Of a stretch of DNA of 64,000 bases, positions 19,599-28,273 are shown one piece after another (the first letter of the stretch is position 1; each line of letters begins with the position of its first letter). The translations under genes and the position numbers were made by a program. The stretch is from Gammaproteobacteria bacterium (GTDB lineage Bacteria; Pseudomonadota; Gammaproteobacteria; Acidiferrobacterales; SZUA-150). Below the pieces are notes generated by a model. It saw only the letters and a list, made by a program, of their open reading frames with translations. It ran no database searches and had not been told where the DNA came from. The stretch covers positions 37,331-101,330 of the forward strand of contig JAOUOD010000012.1 of NCBI GenBank assembly GCA_029880545.1. The letters are read 5' to 3'.

Positions 19599-19675
19599 TG
19601 GCGGAGCGGACGGGGCTCGAACCCGCGACCCCCGGCGTGACAGGCCGGTATTCTAACCAACTGAACTACCGCTCC
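19599..19675 (-). tRNA. tRNA-Asp (GUC)
   Basis: The 77-nt gene starts GGAGCGGTAGTTCAGTTGG on the minus strand and has a CTGTCAC anticodon loop (anticodon GTC). Its T arm is GGGTTCGAGCC, and the acceptor pairs perfectly. The CCA end is encoded in the DNA. It closely resembles E. coli tRNA-Asp. Confidence 0.97.
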
Positions 19676-19713
19676 GCAGAGACTGCGCAAATCCCGCCGG
19701 CAAGGGCGAGAAA

Positions 19714-19789
19714 TGGTGGGTGCTGAGGGAGTCGAACCCCCGACATTCGCCTTGTAAGGGCGACGCTCTACCAGCTGAGCTAAGCACCC
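19714..19789 (-). tRNA. tRNA-Val (UAC)
   Basis: The 76-nt gene starts GGGTGCTTAGCTCAGCTGG on the minus strand, has anticodon loop CTTACAA (anticodon TAC) and an encoded CCA. It lies 38 bp upstream of tRNA-Asp on the same strand and is probably cotranscribed with it. Confidence 0.97.
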
Positions 19790-19963
19790 GCGCTATCTGG
19801 CATTTTCTTTTCCCTGTCAGGACAGTTATCCACTTCAGGGCTTCCCTGGGGTGTCACCTGGCAAACCCTGCCAGCCCCGAAGGCGCGCTAGTGTACGGCA
19901 TCAGCGCATGCTTTGCCAGCACCAATTCCATCAAATTTTGCCTGTCAGAAACCATTGCATCAG

Positions 19964-19995
19964 GCAAAAAAAGAGGCCCGGATCAAGTCCGGGCC
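19964..19995 (-). terminator. Rho-independent terminator downstream of lon
   Basis: Stem GGCCCGGA (19975-19982) pairs with TCCGGGCC (19988-19995) around a 5-nt loop; read on the minus strand it is followed by a TCTTTTTTT run. It lies about 60 bp after the lon stop, before the tRNA genes. Confidence 0.88.
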
Positions 19996-20057
19996 CGCTT
20001 TTTACAAGCCTGCGGCGTCACTGTCAAGAACGCCGTTGCAACGCATGAAGCCCCGTA

Positions 20058-22493
20058 TCAATGAGTCGTCAATGACGATTTCACTTCACCACCCTCACCG
20101 GTTGCAGCCACCGGCTTTTCCGGCGTTTCTTCTCTCGGTTCAGGCATGCGCTCCAGCGCGGTTTCCAGCACTTCGTCAATCCAGCGTACCGGTTTTACGG
20201 TGAGATCCTTGAGCACGTTTTCCGGAATCTCGGTCAGATCTTTTTCGTTGCCATGCGGAATCAGTACCGTCTTGATACCACCACGATGGGCCGCCAGCAG
20301 CTTTTCCTTAAGGCCACCAATGGGTAGCACTTCACCGCGCAATGTGATTTCGCCAGTCATGGCGACATCCGCCTTCACCGGGATCATGGTCAACATGGAC
20401 ACCATGGCTGTGCACATGGCGATACCGGCGCTGGGGCCATCCTTGGGAGTCGCACCCTCCGGAACGTGGATATGGAAATCCTGTTTCTGGTAAAAATCGG
20501 ATTCCAGGCCGAGCTTCGCGGCACGACTGCGAACCACGCTCATCGCCGCCTGGATGGATTCCTGCATGACATCTCCCAGCTTGCCGGTGATAGTCAGCCT
20601 GCCCTTGCCAGGCACAATAACGCCTTCGATAGTCAGCAATTCGCCGCCGACCTCGGTCCAGGCCAGACCGGTAACCTGGCCGACCTGGTTGCTTTCTTCA
20701 GCTTCGCCGTAGCGGAACCGGCGCACACCCAGGTAATCGGAGAGATTGCCGGAATTGACCTCGATATGTTTCTGGTCAGTTTCCTTGAGCACCAGTTTCT
20801 TGACCACCTTGCGACAAACTTTCGCAATCTCGCGCTCGAGATTACGAACACCGGCTTCACGCGTATAGAAGCGCACGATATCGCGAATCGCTTCTTCAGA
20901 AACAGTCAACTCACCCTCGTTGAGGCCATTGTTTTTCATCTGCTTGGGCAACAGGTAACGGATAGCGATATTGGTTTTTTCGTCCTCGGTATAACCGGAC
21001 AGGCGGATCACCTCCATTCGATCAAGCAACGGGCCCGGAATATTCAACGAGTTTGATGTGGCGACAAACATTACATCCGACAAATCGTAGTCCACCTCGA
21101 GATAGTGATCACCGAATGTATGGTTCTGCTCCGGATCCAGTACTTCAAGCAAGGCTGAGGATGGATCACCACGAAAATCCATGGACATCTTGTCGACTTC
21201 GTCCAGCATCATCAACGGATTCCTGACCTTGGCCTTGCTCAGGTTCTGGATAATTTTTCCTGGCATGGAACCAATATAAGTACGACGATGCCCGCGAATC
21301 TCGGCTTCATCACGCACTCCACCCAGCGCCATGCGAATAAACTTGCGACCGGTTGCCCGGGCAATAGACTGACCCAGCGAGGTCTTGCCGACGCCCGGGG
21401 GTCCAACCAGGCAAAGAATCGGCCCCTTGAGTTTCTTCACTCGCTGCTGAACCGCGAGGTACTCGACTATGCGTTCCTTGACCTTCTCAAGACCATAGTG
21501 ATCCTCTTCAAGCACTTCCTCGGCAAACTTGAGATCCTTGGTAATCTTGCTCTTCTTGCGCCACGGCACGTTCACCATGGTATCGATATAGTTACGGACC
21601 ACGGTTGCTTCCGCGGACATCGGTGACATCATCTTGAGCTTGTTAAGCTCGGCTTCCGCCTTGTCACGGGCTTCCTTGGGCATACCAGCCTTGGTAATCT
21701 TTTTGCTCAGCTCTTCAATCTCGTTGGGCGCCTCATCCATCTCACCCAGCTCTTTTTGAATCGCCTTCATTTGTTCGTTGAGATAGTACTCACGCTGGCT
21801 CTTTTCCATTTGCCGCTTGACCCGGCCGCGGATACGTTTTTCCACCTGCAGCAAATCAATTTCGGATTCCATGACTGACAGGATGTGCTCCAGGCGCTGG
21901 CGAACATCCCCCATTTCGAGAATTTCCTGCTTGTCCTCGATCTTGAGGCTTAAATGCGCAGCGATGGTATCGGCCAGTCGACCCGGCTCTTCGATACCGT
22001 TTACCGAGGTCAGGATTTCCGGTGGAATCTTCATGTTGAGTTTGACGTACTGGTCGAATTCGGACAGCACTGATCGGGTCAACACTTCGAGCTCGCGTTC
22101 ATCGGCGGCTTCTTCAACCACGTTCTCTACTTCAGCAGCAAATCCCGTCTCACTTTCGACAAACCGTGTAACCAGTGCGCGCGCCTCGCCTTCCACAAGC
22201 ACCTTAACGGTGCCATCGGGCAATTTCAGCAGCTGCAGAATACTGGCAATGGTGCCATATCGATGGATTTGCTCGGGCTCAGGATCGTCATCAGAGGCGC
22301 TTTTTTGGGCTACCAGCATGATTTTCTTGTCAGACTCCATGGCCTGCTCGAGTGCGTCAATGGATTTGCGTCGCCCCACGAACAGGGGGATTACCATGTG
22401 CGGGAACACCACCACATCACGCAATGGCAGGACGGGCAAAAGCCCTCCGTTATCAGGTGCCTGGCCAGGTTCGTTATTTGTTTCATCTGTCAT
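20058..22493 (-). CDS. lon: ATP-dependent protease Lon
   Basis: The 811-residue LonA protease degrades misfolded and regulatory proteins. It has an N-terminal substrate domain ([19 protein letters not shown]), a AAA+ module with Walker [17 protein letters not shown] and Walker [11 protein letters not shown], and a C-terminal protease domain with the Ser/Lys dyad in [15 protein letters not shown] and [14 protein letters not shown]. The length is typical. It is downstream of clpX with its own sigma32-like promoter and followed by a terminator. The position usually held by hupB after lon is empty. Confidence 0.97.
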   Translation of the reverse strand: MTDETNNEPGQAPDNGGLLPVLPLRDVVVFPHMVIPLFVGRRKSIDALEQAMESDKKIMLVAQKSASDDDPEPEQIHRYGTIASILQLLKLPDGTVKVLVEGEARALVTRFVESETGFAAEVENVVEEAADERELEVLTRSVLSEFDQYVKLNMKIPPEILTSVNGIEEPGRLADTIAAHLSLKIEDKQEILEMGDVRQRLEHILSVMESEIDLLQVEKRIRGRVKRQMEKSQREYYLNEQMKAIQKELGEMDEAPNEIEELSKKITKAGMPKEARDKAEAELNKLKMMSPMSAEATVVRNYIDTMVNVPWRKKSKITKDLKFAEEVLEEDHYGLEKVKERIVEYLAVQQRVKKLKGPILCLVGPPGVGKTSLGQSIARATGRKFIRMALGGVRDEAEIRGHRRTYIGSMPGKIIQNLSKAKVRNPLMMLDEVDKMSMDFRGDPSSALLEVLDPEQNHTFGDHYLEVDYDLSDVMFVATSNSLNIPGPLLDRMEVIRLSGYTEDEKTNIAIRYLLPKQMKNNGLNEGELTVSEEAIRDIVRFYTREAGVRNLEREIAKVCRKVVKKLVLKETDQKHIEVNSGNLSDYLGVRRFRYGEAEESNQVGQVTGLAWTEVGGELLTIEGVIVPGKGRLTITGKLGDVMQESIQAAMSVVRSRAAKLGLESDFYQKQDFHIHVPEGATPKDGPSAGIAMCTAMVSMLTMIPVKADVAMTGEITLRGEVLPIGGLKEKLLAAHRGGIKTVLIPHGNEKDLTEIPENVLKDLTVKPVRWIDEVLETALERMPEPREETPEKPVAATGEGGEVKSSLTTH

Positions 22494-22595
22494 GGGTGCT
22501 GTTCTCTATTCGTTTCTAATGGACTTCGCCAGGTGGCCATTTCTGCCGCAGCATGCTGCTACCTGTGGACACCGCCAGACAAAGTCATGATCGGT

Positions 22596-22622
22596 AGACA
22601 AACCGTACTCTCCGGTTTGTCT
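22596..22622. repeat. 10-bp hairpin at the expected lon transcription start
   Basis: A perfect inverted repeat, AGACAAACCG (22596-22605) and CGGTTTGTCT (22613-22622), has a 7-nt loop. It begins right after the -10 of the sigma32-like promoter, so the lon mRNA would start within or just before this hairpin. No T-run follows, so a terminator is unlikely. Confidence 0.6.
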
Positions 22623-22623
22623 T

Positions 22624-22653
22624 TCTTGGGGTTGAAAAACAGTCATTTCAACC
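22624..22653 (-). promoter_or_regulatory. sigma32-like heat-shock promoter of lon
   Basis: Reading the minus strand, GTTGAAA and CCCCAAGA are separated by 14 bp, close to the sigma32 consensus (CTTGAAA, about 13-17 bp, CCCCATNT). The site is about 130 bp upstream of the lon start. An 8-bp inverted repeat, GGTTGAAA (22630-22637) and TTTCAACC (22646-22653), overlaps both promoter elements. Heat-shock control of lon is well established in E. coli. Confidence 0.7.
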
Positions 22654-22720
22654 TGAAATCGATAATCGCTGGCAGATCCTGTGCCCTTCTGACCCGGGTC
22701 CCGGATACCCAATCTCCAGG

Positions 22721-22749
22721 AATAAAAAAGCCCTGCAGAACAGGGCTTT
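22721..22749 (-). terminator. Rho-independent terminator of clpX
   Basis: A perfect 9-bp stem, AAAGCCCTG (22727-22735) with CAGGGCTTT (22741-22749), is followed on the minus strand by TTTTTTATT. It lies about 35 bp after the clpX stop and separates clpX from the lon promoter. Confidence 0.92.
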
Positions 22750-22782
22750 CACTCTGATCAGGGACCAGCGCATCCCTCGCCC

Positions 22783-24078
22783 TCAAGGGTTATTCGCGCG
22801 CTTCTCCTCGCTTTCATCGGCATATATCAGCAATGGCTGAGCGCCGTCGGTAATAACATTGGCTTCAATGACAACTTTCTCAACGTTATCCATCGAAGGC
22901 AGATCAAACATGATGTCCAGCAGTGCGCTTTCAATAATGGAACGCAGGCCCCGAGCACCGGTTTTGCGTTCCATGGCACGGGTGGCCACAGATCGCAGGG
23001 CATCATCCCGCACTTCCAGATCCACGCCTTCAAGCTTGAACAGCTTCTCATATTGCTTGACCAGTGCATTCTTCGGCTCGGTAAGGATCCGCACCAAAGC
23101 TTCAACATCCAGTTCCTCGAGAACGGCGAGTATAGGCAGTCGGCCAACAAATTCAGGGATTAGCCCGTACTTGATCAGGTCTTCAGGCTCGATAGCCTGG
23201 AGCAGTTCTCCGACTTTCTTTGACTCGGACTTGCTCTTGATCTCGGCGCCAAAACCTATACCACTCTTCTCAGAGCGCTGCTGGATAACCTTTTCCAGGC
23301 CGGCAAATGCGCCGCCACAAATAAACAGGATTCCGCTGGTATCAACTTGCAAAAATTCCTGCTGTGGATGCTTCCGGCCTCCCTGTGGCGGAACTGACGC
23401 TACTGTACCTTCGATCAGCTTGAGCAGGGCCTGTTGCACACCCTCACCCGAGACATCACGGGTAATGGAAGGATTGTCAGATTTCCGTGAAACCTTGTCG
23501 ATTTCATCAATATACACAATGCCCTTTTGAGCTTTTTCGACATCGTAATCGCACTTTTGCAGCAGTTTCTGAATAATATTTTCCACGTCCTCGCCAACGT
23601 AGCCGGCTTCGGTCAACGTGGTGGCATCGGCAATGGTGAAAGGGACATTCAGCAGTCGCGCCAGCGTCTCAGCCAGAAGCGTTTTGCCGGAGCCTGTCGG
23701 GCCAATCAGGAGAATATTGCTCTTCGCAAGCTCAACATCACCGCCCACCGCTTCCTGGTGGTCAATACGCTTGTAGTGATTGTAAACGGCAACAGCCAAC
23801 ACCTTCTTGGCAGCAGACTGGCCAATGACGTATTCGTCCAGAATCTTGTAAATTTCGTGTGGTTTTGGGTACTTTTTGCCGGTACCAGTTGCGCCTTGCT
23901 CTTCCTGCACTTCCTCACGAATAATGTCATTGCACAGCTCAACACATTCGTCGCAGACAAAGACGGACGGTCCTGCAATCAGCTTTCGGACTTCATGCTG
24001 GCTCTTTCCGCAGAATGAACAGTAAAGAAGCTTCTCGCCCTTGCCGTCACCCGAACCGCTGTGATGATCATTACTCAT
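22783..24078 (-). CDS. clpX: ATP-dependent Clp protease, ATP-binding subunit ClpX
   Basis: The 431-residue AAA+ unfoldase feeds substrates to ClpP. It has the N-terminal four-Cys zinc-binding domain ([14 protein letters not shown]...[10 protein letters not shown]), Walker [15 protein letters not shown], Walker [14 protein letters not shown] and the IGFGAEI loop (about residues 270-280) that docks on ClpP. It lies directly downstream of clpP, as expected. A small hairpin (CGCCGG/CCGGCG, 24101-24117) sits in its leader, about 25 bp before the start. Confidence 0.97.
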   Translation of the reverse strand: MSNDHHSGSGDGKGEKLLYCSFCGKSQHEVRKLIAGPSVFVCDECVELCNDIIREEVQEEQGATGTGKKYPKPHEIYKILDEYVIGQSAAKKVLAVAVYNHYKRIDHQEAVGGDVELAKSNILLIGPTGSGKTLLAETLARLLNVPFTIADATTLTEAGYVGEDVENIIQKLLQKCDYDVEKAQKGIVYIDEIDKVSRKSDNPSITRDVSGEGVQQALLKLIEGTVASVPPQGGRKHPQQEFLQVDTSGILFICGGAFAGLEKVIQQRSEKSGIGFGAEIKSKSESKKVGELLQAIEPEDLIKYGLIPEFVGRLPILAVLEELDVEALVRILTEPKNALVKQYEKLFKLEGVDLEVRDDALRSVATRAMERKTGARGLRSIIESALLDIMFDLPSMDNVEKVVIEANVITDGAQPLLIYADESEEKRANNP

Positions 24079-24184
24079 TCATCCACCTCAGATCTACCGA
24101 CGCCGGCACAACCGGCGCCCTCTACAAACCAAATCGCGCTTTTTACAATGTATAGCACGGAGCCAGTCTTGTACACCCTCCAGG

Positions 24185-24838
24185 TTATGCGCGATTTGCA
24201 ATAACATTATCAATCAGACCGAATTCCACAGCCTCGTCGCCACCCATAAAATTGTCACGATCGGTATCGCGCTCGATTCGATCCAGCGGTTGCCCCGTGT
24301 GGTATTGCATGATCTCGTTCAGGCGTTGACGTACACGCAGAATTTCCTTGGCATGGATGTCGATATCCGTGGCCTGGCCCTGGTATCCGCCGAGCGGCTG
24401 ATGAATCATCATGCGCGCGTTAGGCAATGCAAATCGTTTACCCTTGGCGCCGCCGGTCAACAGCAATGCTCCCATACTCGCCGCCTGGCCAATACAGACG
24501 GTACTGACATCCGGTTTTATGAACTGCATAGTATCGTAAATTGCCAGACCGGCAGTGACTGCGCCGCCGGGAGAATTTATATAAAGATGAATATCCTTGT
24601 CCGGGTTTTCCGATTCCAGGAACAACAGTTGCGCCACAACCAGGTTAGCCATGTGGTCTTCAACGGGGCCGACAAGAAAAATCACACGCTCCTTGAGCAT
24701 GCGTGAATAAATATCAAATGCACGCTCACCGCGACCGGTGGTTTCGATCACCATTGGTACGAGGCCGAGCGCTTCAGGTTGCTGCATGCCCAGACCATGT
24801 CCTGCACCAGCAAACGGTGGTTGTGTTTTAAATGTCAT
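24185..24838 (-). CDS. clpP: ATP-dependent Clp protease, proteolytic subunit ClpP
   Basis: The 217-residue serine protease forms the ClpP barrel. The catalytic Ser is in [13 protein letters not shown], the His in [11 protein letters not shown], and the Asp in the C-terminal DRDNFM segment. The start at 24838 has a GGGGAAAGG ribosome site. An extended N-terminus of about 25 residues is expected to be processed. It lies 71 bp after tig, with a TCAGGA-AA-TCCTGA palindrome in that gap (24867-24880). Confidence 0.97.
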   Translation of the reverse strand: MTFKTQPPFAGAGHGLGMQQPEALGLVPMVIETTGRGERAFDIYSRMLKERVIFLVGPVEDHMANLVVAQLLFLESENPDKDIHLYINSPGGAVTAGLAIYDTMQFIKPDVSTVCIGQAASMGALLLTGGAKGKRFALPNARMMIHQPLGGYQGQATDIDIHAKEILRVRQRLNEIMQYHTGQPLDRIERDTDRDNFMGGDEAVEFGLIDNVIANRA

Positions 24839-24909
24839 GCGATATCACCTTTCCCCTTGTCTGATTTCAGGATTTCCTGACCCTTGCCAAAGACTCAACT
24901 CCAGCCAGC

Positions 24910-26217
24910 CTAAGCGCGGCTCGTGGATTTCACAAGCTCCTGGAAACCGATTTTCGACTCCTTGACCTTGGCCGTCATCAGCACCGCATCGACCACCAGG
25001 TCTTCCAGCACAGCCTGCTCGAGACTGGCCAGGCGGCCTGGCTTTTCATAGTGCCACGCAACTACGGCTTGCGGAGACTCGTAATTGGCCGCCAGATCCT
25101 CTACACGCTGTCTTACCTGGTCAGCATCGGCTTTCAGATCCTTTTCCTTTACAATTTCGGCCATAATCAGGCCCAGCGCAACCCTGCGCTCTGCAAGCTT
25201 TTCATAGATATCATCAGTAATCATGCTGTTATCGCCAGCCAGCCCCTGGGCCATGCGCTGCTGCCGATCTGATTCCCTCATATGGCGAATTTCCTGTGAA
25301 ATCAGCCCCTTGGGAACGTCAAATTCATTCACCTTTAGCAGCGTTTCCAGGACCTTGTTGCGCAGCAGGTTGCGCTCACGCTGTTTACGCTCGCGCTCAA
25401 GATTGTCGCGCACGTCAGATTTCATCTGCTCGACACCACCATCAATACCCAGCTCTTTGGCAAATTCGTCATCCAGGGGCGGTAATTCGGGCTCGGAAAC
25501 GGTCTTTACAGTGATCTCAAACTGGGCTTTTTTGCCGGCAAGATTTTCGGCACGATAGTCCGCCGGGAAAGTTACATCAACGTTGACGGTTTCATCAGGC
25601 TTGGCACCCTTGATACCTGCTTCGAAGCCTTCGATCATGGAACCGGAACCCAGAACCAGTGGCACCGCTTCAGCGCTGCCTCCGGCAAATGCCTCTCCAT
25701 CAATGCGGCCAACAAAATCAATGACCACTTGATCGCCATCAGCAGCTGCCCGATCTACCGGGTTCCAGCTCTTGCGCTGTTCGAGCATGGTGTTGATGGT
25801 ATGATCAACATCGGCGTCGGTAACTTCAGCGACAATTTTTTCCACTTCTTCTCCGGACAGGTCCGGTTTTGGAATGGCCGGGTAAACATCAAATTCGGCG
25901 ACGTATTCAAATTCCTTGCCGCGCTCAATGGTCTTCAGTTCAATGCCCGGCAAACCTGCCGGAACAAGGGATTCCTGGCTCAATGCTTCCTGGATACTGT
26001 TCTGAACCAGTTGATTACTGGCCTCGGCCAAGGCATCGCGACCGTACTGGGCTTCCACCACTTTCATCGGCACCTTGCCTTTACGAAAGCCTGGCATGCG
26101 TACGTTTCTGGACAATCGTTTAAGTTGTTCAGCAACTGCGGTCTCCAACTCCTCAGCCGGGATGGATACCGTTATGCGTCGACCAATGGATCCTGTTGTT
26201 TCAACCGAAACCTGCAT
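24910..26217 (-). CDS. tig: trigger factor (ribosome-associated chaperone)
   Basis: The 435-residue protein has the three trigger-factor parts. The N-terminal ribosome-binding domain contains the signature RMPGFRKGKVP near residues 40-50. An FKBP-type isomerase domain follows (DGDQVVIDFVGRIDGEAF, about 160-245), then a long helical C-terminal arm domain. It heads the tig-clpP-clpX-lon series in the usual order. tRNA-Leu lies just upstream on the same strand. Confidence 0.97.
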   Translation of the reverse strand: MQVSVETTGSIGRRITVSIPAEELETAVAEQLKRLSRNVRMPGFRKGKVPMKVVEAQYGRDALAEASNQLVQNSIQEALSQESLVPAGLPGIELKTIERGKEFEYVAEFDVYPAIPKPDLSGEEVEKIVAEVTDADVDHTINTMLEQRKSWNPVDRAAADGDQVVIDFVGRIDGEAFAGGSAEAVPLVLGSGSMIEGFEAGIKGAKPDETVNVDVTFPADYRAENLAGKKAQFEITVKTVSEPELPPLDDEFAKELGIDGGVEQMKSDVRDNLERERKQRERNLLRNKVLETLLKVNEFDVPKGLISQEIRHMRESDRQQRMAQGLAGDNSMITDDIYEKLAERRVALGLIMAEIVKEKDLKADADQVRQRVEDLAANYESPQAVVAWHYEKPGRLASLEQAVLEDLVVDAVLMTAKVKESKIGFQELVKSTSRA

Positions 26218-26333
26218 TTCACTAACCTCTGATAAGTTACTGTTTCTAAATATCTTTTACTACTATCAGGTCACACCGGCTCAAATCCGGCCTGGTTTGT
26301 TCGATGTGATACCTAATATATATCGACAATATC

Positions 26334-26418
26334 TGGTGCGAATGGGGAGAGTCGAACTCCCACGGGATACCCCACTGGAACCTAAATCCAGCGCGTCTAC
26401 CAGTTCCGCCACATTCGC
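26334..26418 (-). tRNA. tRNA-Leu (UAG)
   Basis: The 85-nt class II tRNA gene on the minus strand has the GATTTAGGTTC anticodon region (anticodon TAG), a long variable arm, T arm GAGTTCGACTC and an encoded CCA. It stands about 115 bp before tig, its common position in gammaproteobacteria. Confidence 0.96.
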
Positions 26419-26699
26419 AGGGCGCAATTTGGGGCGCAATTCTGCCACAAGCGCTGGCCCGATGGCATAAAAAAGTCATTCTGACTTGTAGTGAGATCAC
26501 ATTGGAAGGGGGTACCGGGGACAGTACCGCCCCCAGGGCCACCTGGAACTACCGCGGAGAGATTCGATTGATGACTACTGCCACGCCCGTTCGGAGGGCA
26601 GACCCAATCCACCCCGGTGATGTCTGCATCAGCACCCGGGTATTTCAGGTCTCGGGATCAGGCAATAGCCTGCAGAACCTGAATTGAGTGTGGAGTCGT
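26419..26699. other. 281-bp gap between the PilZ gene and tRNA-Leu
   Basis: I see no convincing gene. The tRNA-proximal end has a short direct repeat (GGCGCAATTT twice, about 26421-26440). A GC-rich imperfect inverted repeat (about 26508-26533, GGGGGTACC with GTACCGCCCCC) could end PilZ transcription, but it has no T-run. A 61-codon plus-strand reading frame here has no family resemblance and no ribosome site. Confidence 0.5.
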
Positions 26700-27005
26700 T
26701 CAGGCGCTCTTGGCTACCGCATCCCGCGCCAGAAATCTTACCGCAACACCATCATCAGAGCAGCGCACCACCTGGATCTGGACGGTTTCAGATTCCTGAC
26801 CGAATTCGGTATGCACGCTGATTGTCAGGTAACCCGTGTCACCAACGGCCAGCGAATGAATGGCGCCATTATCTGAAGCAAGGAATGCGCCGCCCGCACT
26901 GAAGTTCCGTGATCTCACCTCGTGGGACTCATTCTTGTCCATATCCAGCTGCGCATTAATCGCCAACGGAATACGCTCGTATTCGCGCCTATCTTCGTGC
27001 CCCAT
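26700..27005 (-). CDS. PilZ domain protein (c-di-GMP receptor candidate)
   Basis: The 101-residue protein is a single PilZ domain. The c-di-GMP-binding RxxxR is R-E-Y-E-R near the N-terminus (DRREYERIP), and the second motif is NFSAGG, matching (D/N)xSxxG. A GAGAGGGG ribosome site and its own promoter precede it. It lies downstream of the chemosensory operon. Together with two GGDEF/EAL proteins in the window it suggests c-di-GMP control of surface behaviour; a direct link to the operon is inference. Confidence 0.9.
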   Translation of the reverse strand: MGHEDRREYERIPLAINAQLDMDKNESHEVRSRNFSAGGAFLASDNGAIHSLAVGDTGYLTISVHTEFGQESETVQIQVVRCSDDGVAVRFLARDAVAKSA

Positions 27006-27098
27006 AACCCCTCTCCCGAGAATCCGCTTTAGACAGTCGTCTGATTAAGTATTGATAAAGTAATATTTATAATTGATATATTGCGTGCACACCTAAAT

Positions 27099-27126
27099 AG
27101 TATAGACATATTTTTTCTACTGCCAA
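27099..27126 (-). promoter_or_regulatory. sigma70-type promoter of the PilZ gene
   Basis: On the minus strand TTGGCA and TATACT are separated by 16 bp, in an AT-rich segment about 95 bp upstream of the PilZ start. This suggests the PilZ gene can be transcribed apart from the chemosensory operon. Just upstream, a 10-bp inverted repeat, CTGACTCGGT (27178-27187) with ACCGAGTCAG (27220-27229), has a 32-nt loop and no T-run. Confidence 0.6.
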
Positions 27127-27252
27127 CCCGGGATGCAGTGTACGCTATTGCCAGCCATGGTTGTTTCGGGCAGTCATCTGACTCGGTAATGTGAACCAGT
27201 TAGCGCCATGACGCCCTAAACCGAGTCAGCCAGAAACCGGAAAAACCAGGAC

Positions 27253-28224
27253 TCAATCAACAAACAGGTAGCGCTCCTGCCAATGACTTGTTACAGCAGC
27301 CAGCGCCTTGGCGGCACTGGATTCGGGAAACCGCTGAAGAAAATTTTGCCCCATGCGTCGGCAACGGGTCACCGCATCGTCTTCAGGAATAGTCCCAAGC
27401 ACCGTGGCGGCATTGCTCAAATGCCGCATCAGGTTCTTGTTGACACGCTCTACCTGGGCCAGGTCGCCTTCGGCGACACGATTGAGAATAACGGCTGGCT
27501 GGAATTGCCTTAGCCCTGCCCCGATCAATTGGCGCGCAACGTCTTCGCCCAGGCGATGCTTGACGACATTGAATATATCTGCGACCCGCACCGGTTCCTC
27601 GCCACAAGTCTTTATCAAACCCGGGTGTGCGTTCTCGATCAGATCTATAACATGGTGAATTAACGCTTTCTTGAGGAACGAGATTAATGCCGTCATTGCC
27701 GACAAATCTGCCGTCGCGATCGCCAGCCTGTGGTCGGCACCCAGGAAAAAATCAATGTTGTCCTGCGAACTGCCGGCACCAATATCCAGAAAAACCAGGT
27801 CCGCATCCAGCCCCGGTAATGCACCGAGCAGCCTGTGCTTTGCCTGTTCCGAGAAACCGGTAATCGAAGATTGCCTGCCTGCAGCCGGAACAATCGCCAG
27901 CTTTTGATTGTCTTCCATGGGAACAACAAGATCGTTCAAGGTGGTGACACTGCCGGACAGGAAGCTGTCCAGCGACCGGTCAACACGCCCGATGCCGGCG
28001 GAGAGATGCAAGTTGCCTACACCAAAATCGAGATCTACAACAACAACGCGATATCCTGACCGCGCCAGGTACCAGCCCAGACCGAAACTGCTAAGCGTCT
28101 TGCCAACTCCCCCCTTGCCGGAAGCAACCGCCACAATCTTTGGCGGAATTCGTTCCTTATCAACAGAAGCCGTTGTTGCAAGATGCTCCTGGTCAACAGT
28201 CATGCTCGCGGTCATACTTTCCAT
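27253..28224 (-). CDS. MinD/ParA family ATPase (chemosensory-array positioning candidate)
   Basis: The 323-residue deviant-Walker ATPase has VAVASGKGGVGKTLSSF (about residues 31-47), VVVVDLDFGVGNLHLS (Walker A') and VFLDIGAGSS. It has no obvious C-terminal amphipathic MinD membrane helix. It follows the CheW-like repeat protein by 49 bp and belongs to the chemosensory operon. In Vibrio and Pseudomonas the ATPase ParC of this superfamily positions chemoreceptor arrays with the CheW-related ParP; FlhG is another relative. The Met at 28215 has better ribosome-site spacing (AGGA) than the one at 28224. Confidence 0.82.
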   Translation of the reverse strand: MESMTASMTVDQEHLATTASVDKERIPPKIVAVASGKGGVGKTLSSFGLGWYLARSGYRVVVVDLDFGVGNLHLSAGIGRVDRSLDSFLSGSVTTLNDLVVPMEDNQKLAIVPAAGRQSSITGFSEQAKHRLLGALPGLDADLVFLDIGAGSSQDNIDFFLGADHRLAIATADLSAMTALISFLKKALIHHVIDLIENAHPGLIKTCGEEPVRVADIFNVVKHRLGEDVARQLIGAGLRQFQPAVILNRVAEGDLAQVERVNKNLMRHLSNAATVLGTIPEDDAVTRCRRMGQNFLQRFPESSAAKALAAVTSHWQERYLFVD

Positions 28225-28273
28225 TCCTGATACCTGTCCCCGTTTAGCCCTTGACGCTCCTGGTTACCCAGGC

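Noticed and set aside
21817..22590. Plus-strand frame of 257 codons opposite lon
   Set aside because: It is Ser/Arg-rich antisense sequence over the conserved lon N-terminal domain.
26502..26687. 61-codon plus-strand frame between tRNA-Leu and the PilZ gene
   Set aside because: Weak start context and no resemblance to known proteins.
27178..27229. 10-bp inverted repeat with 32-nt loop as a terminator for the MinD/ParA gene
   Set aside because: There is no T-run on the minus strand and the loop is long; kept only as a note with the PilZ promoter.
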